Source of the DNA: Pseudomonadota bacterium
GTDB lineage: Bacteria > Pseudomonadota > Alphaproteobacteria > UBA828 > JAPUJA01
Reading direction: 5' to 3'
Length of the DNA stretch: 15,347 bases
NCBI GenBank assembly: GCA_027296525.1
Contig: JAPUJA010000206.1
Coordinates: forward strand, 1 to 15,347
Shown here: one piece after another, positions 5,450-12,724 of the stretch
Layout of the letters: each line of letters opens with the position of its first letter
Position numbering within the stretch: position 1 is the first letter of the stretch
Notes under the pieces: generated by a model
Told to the model about the DNA's origin: nothing
Seen by the model: only the letters and a program-made list of their open reading frames with translations
The model's database searches: none
Position numbers and translations under genes: made by a program

Positions 5450-6814
5450 CTAGTAGGCGTACTCCGCGAACACCCGATCGATATCCTCGTGCCAGCGGCC
5501 GTGATAGGCCTCGAGCAGCTCGTCGGCCGGCGTCTGGCCCGAGCGGGCGATGCCATCGAGCACCTCGAGAAAGTGGCTTTCGTCGTCACCCTTCCCGTCG
5601 CGGATCTTGCGGCGCGCGAGACCGTCACGGCTGAGCGCCAAGACCTCGAGTGCGAGATCGCGCACGGTTCCATCGCGAAAGCGCGCGCCAAGCGCGCTCT
5701 TCGGCACCTCGGCGCGGAGCGCCTCGCGCTCCTCGGCGTTCCAGTCGCCGACGAGATCCCACGCCGCGTTCAGCGATTGGGAGTCATAGAGCAGCCCCAC
5801 CCAGAGCGCCGGCAAGGCGCAGAGCCGGCTCCAAGGCCCGCCATCGGCGCCCCGGACCTCGAGATAGCGCTTGAGGCGAACCTCGGTGAAGAGCGTGGTC
5901 AGGTGATCCACCCAGTCCGCGAGCCTCGGCCGCTCGCCCGGAAGCGCCGGCAGGCGCCCGTCGAGAAAATCGCGGAAGGATTGCCCGGCCGCGTCGATAT
6001 AGCGCCCCTCGCGGTAGACGAAATACATCGGCACGTCGAGCGCGTAATCGACATAACGCTCGAAGCCCATGCCGTCCTCGAAGACGAAGGAGAGCATGCC
6101 CGTGCGGTCCGGATCGGTATCCATCCAGACGTGACTGCGGTAGCTCAAGTAACCTGAGGGCTCGCCCTCGACGAAGGGCGAATTGGCGAAGAGCGCGGTG
6201 GCCACCGGCTGAAGCGCGAGCGCGACACGAAATTTCAGCACCATGTCGGCTTCCGAGTCGAAATCGAGATTGACTTGCACCGTGCAGGTGCGCGTCATCA
6301 TGTCGAGGCCGAGGGCTCCCTTTGTCGGCATGTAGCGACGCATGATCGCGTAACGCCCCTTGGGCATCCAATGGATGTCCTCGCGCCGGCATTTGGGACG
6401 AAAGCCGAGCCCGTGGAAGCCGATGCCGAGCTCTTCGGCCACCGTCTTGACCTGCGCGAGATGGCCGTTCACCTCATTGCAGGTCGCGTGCACGTCTTCG
6501 AGGGGCGCGCCCGAGAGCTCGAGCTGGCCGCCGGGCTCGAGCGTGATCGACTGGCTCCCCATGGCGAGCGCGATCACCCGATCGTTCTCCCGGACCGGGC
6601 GCCAACCGTAGCGCGTGAGCCCTTCGAGCATCGCGGCGATGCCCTGGGGCCCGTCATAGGGAAGCGGGCTCAGATCGGCGAGCCGGTAGCCGAACTTCTC
6701 GTGCTCGGTGCCGATCCGCCAGTCCGCGCTCGGCTTGCAGCCTTGGGCGAGATAATCGACGAGCTGGCGCTTGTCGGTGATCGGGGCGTGCTCAGGTTCA
6801 GATGGCATCGACAT
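5450..6814 (-). CDS. gshA: Glutamate-cysteine ligase, plant/alphaproteobacterial type
   Basis: This enzyme joins glutamate and cysteine with ATP to make gamma-glutamylcysteine, the first and limiting step of glutathione synthesis in the cytoplasm. The 454-residue length is normal for the class shared by alphaproteobacteria and plants. Recognisable blocks are RIGTEHEKFGYR near residue 33, LEPGGQLELSG, IHWMPKGRYAIMRRYMP, and the stretch beginning MTRTCTVQVNLDF and running on to FANSPF. Two starts are possible: GGGAG (6823-6819) is 4 nt from the ATG at 6814 and 10 nt from the ATG at 6808, so the first two residues (MS) are uncertain. In plants this class is redox-regulated by disulfides; I cannot judge that here. 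The gene is divergent from ubiA across 213 bp and stands alone. Confidence 0.96.
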   Translation of the reverse strand: MSMPSEPEHAPITDKRQLVDYLAQGCKPSADWRIGTEHEKFGYRLADLSPLPYDGPQGIAAMLEGLTRYGWRPVRENDRVIALAMGSQSITLEPGGQLELSGAPLEDVHATCNEVNGHLAQVKTVAEELGIGFHGLGFRPKCRREDIHWMPKGRYAIMRRYMPTKGALGLDMMTRTCTVQVNLDFDSEADMVLKFRVALALQPVATALFANSPFVEGEPSGYLSYRSHVWMDTDPDRTGMLSFVFEDGMGFERYVDYALDVPMYFVYREGRYIDAAGQSFRDFLDGRLPALPGERPRLADWVDHLTTLFTEVRLKRYLEVRGADGGPWSRLCALPALWVGLLYDSQSLNAAWDLVGDWNAEEREALRAEVPKSALGARFRDGTVRDLALEVLALSRDGLARRKIRDGKGDDESHFLEVLDGIARSGQTPADELLEAYHGRWHEDIDRVFAEYAY

Positions 6815-7027
6815 GCGTCTCCCGGCGGGCTTCCTGCTTGGCGCTTCCTTTACGCGGATTCAACGATCCCAGCAAGCGCGCCCCTCCGGTGACGCCGGGC
6901 GCATGCGAGCCGCCGATCGGCCAACAGGTGCCGGTCGAACCGGGTCATTGGCGGATATCACGGAGGAAATCGGCGGTTTCCGGTCCGGCCTTGTGTTCCG
7001 AAAGGCCCGGGCCTATCACCTTCAGCC
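6815..7027. promoter_or_regulatory. Divergent gap between gshA and ubiA
   Basis: These 213 bp must hold the promoters of both divergent genes. I saw only weak matches to sigma-70 boxes (for gshA, TTGCTG and TAAAGG 17 bp apart on the minus strand). A GGCCCGGGCC palindrome lies at about 7004-7013, shortly before ubiA. No gene is supported. Confidence 0.4.
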
Positions 7028-7948
7028 ATGGGCCAGGCCCTCGACAGGAGCGAGCGGAGCGATCAGCTCGACTGGATCGACAGGCGCGCGCCACGCGCCC
7101 TTCGGCCCTATCTCAAGCTCGCCCGCATCGACCGCCCGATCGGCATTTGGCTCCTGCTCTGGCCCGCTTTCTGGAGCCTCGCGCTCGCCGGGCAGGGCGC
7201 GCCCGATCCCTGGCTCCTCCTGCTGTTTGCGCTCGGCGCGCTCATCATGCGCGGCGCCGGCTGCACCTACAACGACATCGTCGACCGGCGGATCGACGGG
7301 CGCGTCGCGCGCACGGCGAGGCGTCCGCTGCCGGCGGGCGAGATCTCGGTTCGGGGCGCGCTCGTCTTCCTCGCCCTTCAGCTTACGGCCGGGCTTGCGA
7401 TCCTCTTGAGTCTCGATCCCTTCGCGATCGCGCTCGGCGCCGGCTCGCTCGTGCTGATTGCGGCTTATCCCTTCATGAAGCGCATCACCTATTGGCCCCA
7501 GGCGTTCCTGGGGCTCACCTTCAACTGGGGCGCGCTCCTGGGCTGGGCGGCGGCGAGGGGGACGATCGACTGGCCGGCGCTTGTTCTTTATGGCGCGTGC
7601 ATCCTCTGGACGCTCGGCTACGACACGATCTACGCCCATCAGGACAAGGAGGACGACGCCCTCGTCGGGATCAAATCGACGGCGCTCAAACTGGGCGACA
7701 AGAGCCGCCCCTGGATCGCCGCCTTCTATGGCGGCACGGTCGGCCTGCTCGCGCTCGCGGGCGCCCTCGCGCATATCGCCTGGCCTTTTTATCTCGGGCT
7801 CGCGGCGGCCGCAGGCCTGCTCGCCTGGCAGGTCGTCACCCTCAAGCTCAACGAGCCCGGCGATTGCCTCGCCAAGTTCAAGTCGAACGCGCTCGTCGGC
7901 CTCCTGCTCTTCGTCGGGCTCTTGCTGAGCGCGCTCGCCATTCCTTAA
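7028..7948 (+). CDS. ubiA: 4-hydroxybenzoate polyprenyltransferase
   Basis: This integral membrane enzyme attaches the isoprenoid tail to 4-hydroxybenzoate early in ubiquinone synthesis. The 306 residues show eight or nine hydrophobic helices. Both aspartate-rich motifs that bind the magnesium-diphosphate of the prenyl donor are present: NDIVDRRID (82-90) and DTIYAHQDKEDD (199-210). RPLPAG (99-104) and the LARIDRPIG entry (31-39) are also typical of the bacterial UbiA branch rather than of haem O synthase or chlorophyll synthase. The ATG at 7028 has no clear ribosome binding site, and an ATG or GTG elsewhere upstream is not better supported. UbiD, which acts on its product, is encoded 0.95 kb downstream, with one opposite-strand gene between them. 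Confidence 0.96.
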   Translation: MGQALDRSERSDQLDWIDRRAPRALRPYLKLARIDRPIGIWLLLWPAFWSLALAGQGAPDPWLLLLFALGALIMRGAGCTYNDIVDRRIDGRVARTARRPLPAGEISVRGALVFLALQLTAGLAILLSLDPFAIALGAGSLVLIAAYPFMKRITYWPQAFLGLTFNWGALLGWAAARGTIDWPALVLYGACILWTLGYDTIYAHQDKEDDALVGIKSTALKLGDKSRPWIAAFYGGTVGLLALAGALAHIAWPFYLGLAAAAGLLAWQVVTLKLNEPGDCLAKFKSNALVGLLLFVGLLLSALAIP

Positions 7949-7979
7949 GATGCGCCGCCTTACCGCCGCGCACCGAGGC

Positions 7980-8864
7980 TCAGCCCTCGATGATCTCGAA
8001 GAAAGAACCCTCGAGCGGCTCGGCGCGCTCGCGAAGCCGGGCGGTGCGTTTCGCTCTGAGCGCGCGATCCTCGATCAACTCGAGGATGAAGCGGTCGAGC
8101 TGGGCCCCGGGCGCGATGACGTCGCGCGCGTGCCCGAGCATCTCCTCCTGGGTGCGCTGGACGAGCGCGCGGGCTTTCGCGGATATCGGCGTAAAGGCGA
8201 CCGGCGCGCCGTCGAGCAGCAGGTTCCCGTGGCGAGTGAGATAGCAGAAGACATGATCGTCCATGCCCGGCCCGTCCGCCTCCATGCCCGGCCCGTCCGG
8301 CTCCAGGCGCGCGCCCGTGAGCCGGCCATAGGCGTAGTTCACGCCGGCGATCTCGGTTGCGTGCATGAGCGCGAGCTGCACCCGGTCGAGATAGGTGATC
8401 GAGACCGTGACCGCGGTGCCGGGCGATGGCGTGAGCGTCGCCGGGATCGAGCCGTAGGGCGCGAAATGGGGCGCGAAGACGATGTCGAAATCCTTGAGCC
8501 GCGCGCGCAGCACGGGGATCACCTCGTCACGGCCGGTGTCGCGGAATTTGCGCTCAAGGTGGGCCGGCGCACCGTTCGAGCCGTGGGCGATGACCGGCAC
8601 CCTCTCCGCCATCGGGGCGGGGCGCGCGATGCCCTCGTGCCTCAGATAATCGGCGAAGGCGAGCCGGACGCCGCGCTGGCGGATCTCGGCCCGTTCGAGG
8701 CGCCCGCCTTCGAGCCGATCGCCCCGAAGGCGGACGAGCTCGAGCGCGCTCCCGTTGCAATAGAGGTAGGAATGAGCGGGCCGGGCGAAGGGGTAGGCCT
8801 TGGCGCGCGCCACGAGGCCGGCGCGTTCGGCCCCCTCCCCCGCGCGTGACGGGCTTTTCTCCAT
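7980..8864 (-). CDS. Uncharacterised protein with GSN and YGSIPATL motifs
   Basis: I do not recognise a named function for this 294-residue soluble protein. It has no signal peptide or membrane segment. Order of blocks: SYLYCNGS (32-39), VIAHGSNGAP followed by a basic helix (91-106), a HFAPYGSIPATLTPSPGT block (133-150), LALMHATEIAGVNYAYGRL (164-182), and a helical Arg/Glu-rich tail (236-282). The GSN motif and the later tyrosine-rich block recall gamma-glutamylcyclotransferase-like folds, but this is a weak resemblance. A seven-residue stretch is duplicated (188-194 and 195-201). The start at 8864 lacks a clear ribosome binding site, and the first ~28 residues are poorly structured. It lies between ubiA (convergent, 31 bp) and ubiD (divergent, 40 bp). 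Protein-like composition and motif density favour this strand over the overlapping frame on the other strand. Confidence 0.8.
   Translation of the reverse strand: MEKSPSRAGEGAERAGLVARAKAYPFARPAHSYLYCNGSALELVRLRGDRLEGGRLERAEIRQRGVRLAFADYLRHEGIARPAPMAERVPVIAHGSNGAPAHLERKFRDTGRDEVIPVLRARLKDFDIVFAPHFAPYGSIPATLTPSPGTAVTVSITYLDRVQLALMHATEIAGVNYAYGRLTGARLEPDGPGMEADGPGMDDHVFCYLTRHGNLLLDGAPVAFTPISAKARALVQRTQEEMLGHARDVIAPGAQLDRFILELIEDRALRAKRTARLRERAEPLEGSFFEIIEG
8261..8302 (-). repeat. 21-bp tandem repeat inside the uncharacterised gene
   Basis: Positions 8261-8281 and 8282-8302 differ at a single base. In the coding frame this gives E-P-D-G-P-G-M followed by E-A-D-G-P-G-M. It is an in-frame duplication, probably recent or slippage-prone, in what looks like a surface loop. 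Confidence 0.9.
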
Positions 8865-8872
8865 CGCTCGTC

Positions 8873-8878
8873 TATACT
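8873..8878 (+). promoter_or_regulatory. Possible -10 box for ubiD
   Basis: TATACT differs from the sigma-70 consensus at one base and lies 26 bp before the ubiD ATG. No matching -35 box is visible at 16-18 bp. Only 40 bp separate the two divergent start codons, so the promoters must overlap or reach into the neighbouring gene. Confidence 0.3.
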
Positions 8879-8904
8879 AGCCGAAACCACGGATAAGCGC
8901 CGCC

Positions 8905-10413
8905 ATGCCCTATTCCTCGCTTCGCGACTTCATCGAGCGCCTCGAAGGCGCCGGACGCTTGAAGCGGGTCGCCGAGCCGGTCTCGCCCGAGCTCGAGATG
9001 ACCGAGATCCAGACCCGCCTGATCGCGGAAAAAGGCCCCGCCGTCCTGTTCGAGAACGTGATCGCGAAGGACGGGCGGAGATTCGAGATGCCGGTGCTCG
9101 TCAACCTGTTCGGCACCCTCGAGCGCGTCGCCTGGGGGATGGACCGCGAGCCCGGGAATCTGCGCGAACTGGGCGAGACCCTCGCCTTCCTGCGCCAGCC
9201 CGAGCCGCCGGGCGGCTGGCGCGAGGCGTTCGAGATGCTCCCGCTCCTGAAGACCGCGATGGCGATGAAGCCCAAGACCGTCGCGCGCGCGCCCTGCCAG
9301 GAGGTCGTGCTCGAAGGCGAGGCGATCGATCTCGCACGCCTTCCGGTTCAGACCTGCTGGCCCGGCGAGCCGGCGCCGCTCATCACCTGGCCCCTGGTGG
9401 TGACCGAGGGGCCGGGCGACGACCCGATCGACTCGACCAATCTCGGGATCTACCGGATGCAGGTCACCGGGCCGCGCACGACCTATATGCGCTGGCTCAA
9501 ACATCGGGGGGGCGCTCAGCACCACCAGCGCACGCGCGCGACGAGCGATCGGCCCTTGCCGGCCGCCGCCGTGATCGGCGCGGACCCCGGAACCATCCTG
9601 GCCGCAGTGACGCCGATTCCCGACACGCTCTCGGAATATCAGTTCGCCGGGCTGCTTCGGGGCCGAAGGGTCGAGCTCGTGCGCTGCAAGACGATCCCGC
9701 TCCGGGTCCCCGCCCAGGCCGAGATCGTGCTCGAGGGCCATGTCAGCCTGAGCGACTATGGCGACGAGGGGCCGTTCGGCGATCACACGGGCTATTACAA
9801 CGCGGTCGAGAAATTCCCGGTGTTCACGATCTCGGCGATCACCATGCGCGAGAAGCCGATTTATCTCAGCACCTATACCGGCCGCCCGCCGGACGAGCCC
9901 TCGATCCTGGGTGAAGCCCTGAACGAGATCTTCGTGCCGCTCCTCATCCAGCAGTTTCCCGAGATCGTCGATTTCTACCTGCCGCCCGAGGGCTGCTCCT
10001 ACCGCATCGCGGTAGTCTCGATCCGCAAGAGCTATCCGGGCCAGGCCAAGCGCGCGATGATGGCGGTGTGGTCGTACTTGCGCCAGTTCATCTACACGAA
10101 ATGGGTGATCGTCGTGGACGACGATATCGACGCGCGCGATTGGAAGGACGTGATGTGGGCGGTGGCGACCCGCATGGACCCGGCACGCGACGTCACGATC
10201 ATCGAGAACACGCCGATCGACTATCTCGACTTCGCGAGCCCCGAGACCGGGCTCGGCTCGAAGATCGGGCTCGACGCGACCACCAAGATCGGGCCTGAGA
10301 CGGCGCGCGAATGGGGCCGCAAGATCCGCATGTCCGATGAGATGATCGAGGAGGTCACGCGCAAATGGGAGTCCTACGGCCTTCCGGGCTCGGGCAAGCC
10401 GGTCTGGAAATGA
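8905..10413 (+). CDS. ubiD: 3-polyprenyl-4-hydroxybenzoate decarboxylase UbiD
   Basis: This enzyme removes the carboxylate of the prenylated 4-hydroxybenzoate made by UbiA, using prenylated FMN supplied by UbiX (not in this window). The length of 502 residues is normal. Motifs of the UbiD family are evident: STNLGIYRMQ (177-186), TTYMRWLKHRGGAQHH (192-207) in the cofactor pocket, E277 in LEGHV, and DEGPFGDHTGYYN (287-299) with the catalytic glutamate region. The C-terminal half has VVDDDIDARDWKDVMWA, also typical. The start at 8905 is 40 bp from the divergent neighbour, with a weak GGA about 11 nt upstream. Chorismate-type decarboxylases of other pathways share the fold, but length, motifs and the nearby ubiA favour ubiquinone synthesis. 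Confidence 0.95.
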   Translation: MPYSSLRDFIERLEGAGRLKRVAEPVSPELEMTEIQTRLIAEKGPAVLFENVIAKDGRRFEMPVLVNLFGTLERVAWGMDREPGNLRELGETLAFLRQPEPPGGWREAFEMLPLLKTAMAMKPKTVARAPCQEVVLEGEAIDLARLPVQTCWPGEPAPLITWPLVVTEGPGDDPIDSTNLGIYRMQVTGPRTTYMRWLKHRGGAQHHQRTRATSDRPLPAAAVIGADPGTILAAVTPIPDTLSEYQFAGLLRGRRVELVRCKTIPLRVPAQAEIVLEGHVSLSDYGDEGPFGDHTGYYNAVEKFPVFTISAITMREKPIYLSTYTGRPPDEPSILGEALNEIFVPLLIQQFPEIVDFYLPPEGCSYRIAVVSIRKSYPGQAKRAMMAVWSYLRQFIYTKWVIVVDDDIDARDWKDVMWAVATRMDPARDVTIIENTPIDYLDFASPETGLGSKIGLDATTKIGPETAREWGRKIRMSDEMIEEVTRKWESYGLPGSGKPVWK

Positions 10414-10449
10414 TCGAGAGCCGGCCCCCGCCCTCGAAACCCGCCTACT

Positions 10450-10477
10450 TTGTCTTTATAATAAGACTCGATATAAG
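10450..10477 (+). promoter_or_regulatory. Candidate pmbA promoter with embedded inverted repeat
   Basis: TTGTCT (10450-10455) and TATAAG (10472-10477) are 16 bp apart in an AT-rich patch of the 94-bp ubiD-pmbA gap. Between them lies a perfect inverted repeat, GTCTT-TATAAT-AAGAC (10452-10467), whose centre is itself a -10 consensus. Transcription from TATAAG would give a leader of only about 24 nt without an evident ribosome binding site. Confidence 0.45.
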
Positions 10478-10507
10478 GCCCATCGCATTCCACACCCCCG
10501 ATCGCCC

Positions 10508-11827
10508 ATGACCGAAACCGCCACCCAACCCCTCGAGCTCCTTTCCGAGCTCATCGAGAAGACGAAGCAAAACGGCGCCGAGGCCGCCGACGCGATCTAT
10601 ATGGAGGGGCGTTCGCTCTCGGTCTCCTGGCGGCTCGGCAAGTCCGAAGGGATCGAGCACGCCGAGGCGGCCGAGGTCGGCTTGCGCGCCCTCATCGGCA
10701 AGAAGCAGGCGATCGCCTCCTCGACCGACCTCTCGGGAAACGCCCTCGACGAGCTCGCCCGGCGCGTGCCCGCGATGGCGAAGAGCGTGCCCGACGATCC
10801 CTTCTGCGGGCTCGCGGACAAGGCGCTCCTCGCACGCGCGATCCCCGATCTCGAGCTCCTGGACTCGGCCGAGCCCACGCCCGAGCGCCTGATGGAGATG
10901 GCGGCGGCGGCGGAAGACGCGGCGCGCGCGGTCGAGGGCATCACCAACTCGGAGGGCGCGGGCGCGGGCTTCGGCGCGAGCCGGGTCGCGCTCGCGACCA
11001 GCGACGGCTTCGCCGGGGAATATTCCGGCACCAACTACTCGGTCTCCGCCTCGGTGCTCGCGGGCGAGGGCACCCACATGGAGCGCGACTACGACTACGC
11101 CCAGGCCTGCTTCCTCGAAGACCTCGAGGCGCCCGAGGCGATCGGCCGGCGCGCGGGCGAGCGCGCGGTGAAGAGGCTCGAGCCCCGCAAGGTCGCCTCC
11201 CAGCAGATTCCGGTGGTCTACGATCAGCGCGTCGCGGGCGGCCTGCTCCGCCATTTCGCACGCGCGATCAACGGCGCCGCGATCGCCCGGGGCACGAGCT
11301 TCCTGAAAGATTCACTCGATAAACCCGTCTTCGCCAAGGGCATCCGGATCACCGACGACCCCCGAAAGCTCCGGGGCCTGCGCTCGCGCCCGTTCGACGG
11401 CGAAGGGGTCGCGACCGGCGCCCTGGACCTCATCGAGGACGGCCGCTTGACGAGCTGGCTCCTGGAATCGCGCTCGGCCCGTCAATTGAAACTCGTCACC
11501 AAGGGCCATGCCGGGCGCGGCGTCGCCGGGCTGCCCGCGCCGGGGGTCTCGAATCTGTATCTCAACCCCGGTGAGGCGAGCCCGGCCGAGCTCATCGCCG
11601 ACATCGATCAGGGCTTCCTCGTCACCGAGTTGATCGGCATGGGGGTCAACGGGGTGACCGGCGATTACAGCCGCGGCGCGGGAGGCTTCTGGATCGAGAA
11701 GGGCGAGCTCACCGGGAATCTGAAAGAGATGTTCGCGCGCGCGCTGCCCGCGAACGACCTCGCCTTCCGTTACGGCATCGACGCGCCCACCGTCCGGATC
11801 GACGGCATGACACTCGCCGGCGCCTAG
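10508..11827 (+). CDS. pmbA: TldE/PmbA, non-catalytic partner of TldD
   Basis: This protein of 439 residues is the partner of TldD in the heterodimeric peptidase, known in Escherichia coli as PmbA or TldE for its role in microcin B17 maturation. It shares the TldD fold but lacks the HExxxH zinc motif, as expected for this subunit. Family blocks include NSEGAGAGFGASRVAL, SRPFDGEGVAT, KGHAGRG, GVSNLYLNPGE, and the C-terminal GMGVNGVTGDYSRGAGGFWIE. The ATG at 10508 follows a short, AT-rich promoter patch and lacks a clear ribosome binding site. The phosphatase gene begins 12 bp after the stop and is probably cotranscribed. This pairing of pmbA with a CysQ-like gene upstream of lipid A genes is common in alphaproteobacteria. 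Confidence 0.96.
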   Translation: MTETATQPLELLSELIEKTKQNGAEAADAIYMEGRSLSVSWRLGKSEGIEHAEAAEVGLRALIGKKQAIASSTDLSGNALDELARRVPAMAKSVPDDPFCGLADKALLARAIPDLELLDSAEPTPERLMEMAAAAEDAARAVEGITNSEGAGAGFGASRVALATSDGFAGEYSGTNYSVSASVLAGEGTHMERDYDYAQACFLEDLEAPEAIGRRAGERAVKRLEPRKVASQQIPVVYDQRVAGGLLRHFARAINGAAIARGTSFLKDSLDKPVFAKGIRITDDPRKLRGLRSRPFDGEGVATGALDLIEDGRLTSWLLESRSARQLKLVTKGHAGRGVAGLPAPGVSNLYLNPGEASPAELIADIDQGFLVTELIGMGVNGVTGDYSRGAGGFWIEKGELTGNLKEMFARALPANDLAFRYGIDAPTVRIDGMTLAGA

Positions 11828-11839
11828 GCGGGCCGAAGC

Positions 11840-12631
11840 GTGCCCACAAGCGCCGCCGATCGCGCCATCGATCACGCCTTGCTCTCCGACGCCGTGCGCG
11901 CGGCGGGAGCGATCGCGAAACGCTACTTCCGCAGCGATCAGAAGGTCTGGGAGAAGCAGCCCGGGCATCCTGTCGGCGAGGCCGACATCGCGGTGAACGA
12001 GTGGCTTCAGAAGCAACTGAGCGGCGCCCGGCCCGATTACGGCTGGCTCTCCGAGGAGAGCGCGGACGGGCCCGCGCGGCTCAGCGCGCGCCGCGTCTGG
12101 GTCGTCGATCCGATCGACGGCACCCGGAGCTTCCTGAAAGGGTGCACGGAATTCGCCATCGCCGCGGCGCTCATCGAGCAGGGCCGGCCCTCGGCCGCCG
12201 TGGTCTTCAACCCGGCGACCGATGAATTCTTCGAGGCGGTTCGCGGCCAGGGCGCGCGGCTCAATGGAAACGCCATCTCGGTGAGCGCGACCACGCGCCT
12301 CGAGGACGCCCGGCTGGTCTCGAGCCGCACCGAGATGGAGCGCAAGACCTGGGCCGACCGCTTCAAGGGCAACCCGATCACGCCGATCAGCTCGATCGCC
12401 TACAAGCTCGCGCTCGTCGCCGCCGGGCGCTTCGACGCCCTCATCAGCCTTTGGGGCAAGCACGAGTGGGACCTCGCCGCGGGCGATCTCCTGGTCTCGG
12501 AAGCGGGCGGGCACGTGACGACCGCCGAAGGCGAGGCGCTCGCCTACAACCGAGAGAACTCGCGCCTGCCCAGTTGCGTGGCCAGCAACGGGCGGCTGCA
12601 TGACGCCCTGATGGCCGCGCTTGAGCCCTGA
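11840..12631 (+). CDS. Inositol monophosphatase-family phosphatase, CysQ-like
   Basis: This lithium-sensitive-type metal-dependent phosphatase has 263 residues. The metal site is complete: E72-E73 in LSEESAD, DPIDGT (D90, D93), and WDLAAGDLLVSEAGG (D211). The stretch PDYGWLSEES and the early VWEKQPGHPVGEAD fit the CysQ-like branch that acts on 3'(2'),5'-bisphosphate nucleotides. Inositol monophosphatase or histidinol phosphatase activity cannot be excluded from sequence, so no symbol is given. Translation appears to start at GTG (11840), 12 bp after pmbA; the ribosome binding site is weak, and the coupling to pmbA may help initiation. It separates pmbA from the lipid A genes. Confidence 0.9.
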   Translation: MPTSAADRAIDHALLSDAVRAAGAIAKRYFRSDQKVWEKQPGHPVGEADIAVNEWLQKQLSGARPDYGWLSEESADGPARLSARRVWVVDPIDGTRSFLKGCTEFAIAAALIEQGRPSAAVVFNPATDEFFEAVRGQGARLNGNAISVSATTRLEDARLVSSRTEMERKTWADRFKGNPITPISSIAYKLALVAAGRFDALISLWGKHEWDLAAGDLLVSEAGGHVTTAEGEALAYNRENSRLPSCVASNGRLHDALMAALEP

Positions 12632-12724
12632 GCCGGAGGCCTGCTTGGCGCGCGCTTTCGCCCCTCGGCGCGATTGGCCGTGCGCTCGGCCCCGTGATAT
12701 CTTTCGCCCCCGGGGAATCCTTGA
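12632..12724 (+). promoter_or_regulatory. Gap before the lipid A export operon
   Basis: These 93 bp precede the exporter gene. GGGGAA (12712-12717) stands 7 nt before the ATG at 12725 and is a good ribosome binding site. A poor sigma-70-like pair (TTGGCC at 12674, GATATC at 12696) is all I can see for a promoter. Read-through from pmbA is possible because there is no terminator. Confidence 0.35.

Noticed and set aside
7950..8849. Open frame of 299 codons on the plus strand opposite the uncharacterised gene
   Set aside because: The minus-strand product has compact hydrophobic and motif blocks (HGSN, YGSIPATL, VNYAYG), while the plus-strand product is a charged, repetitive Arg/Asp/Glu-rich chain.
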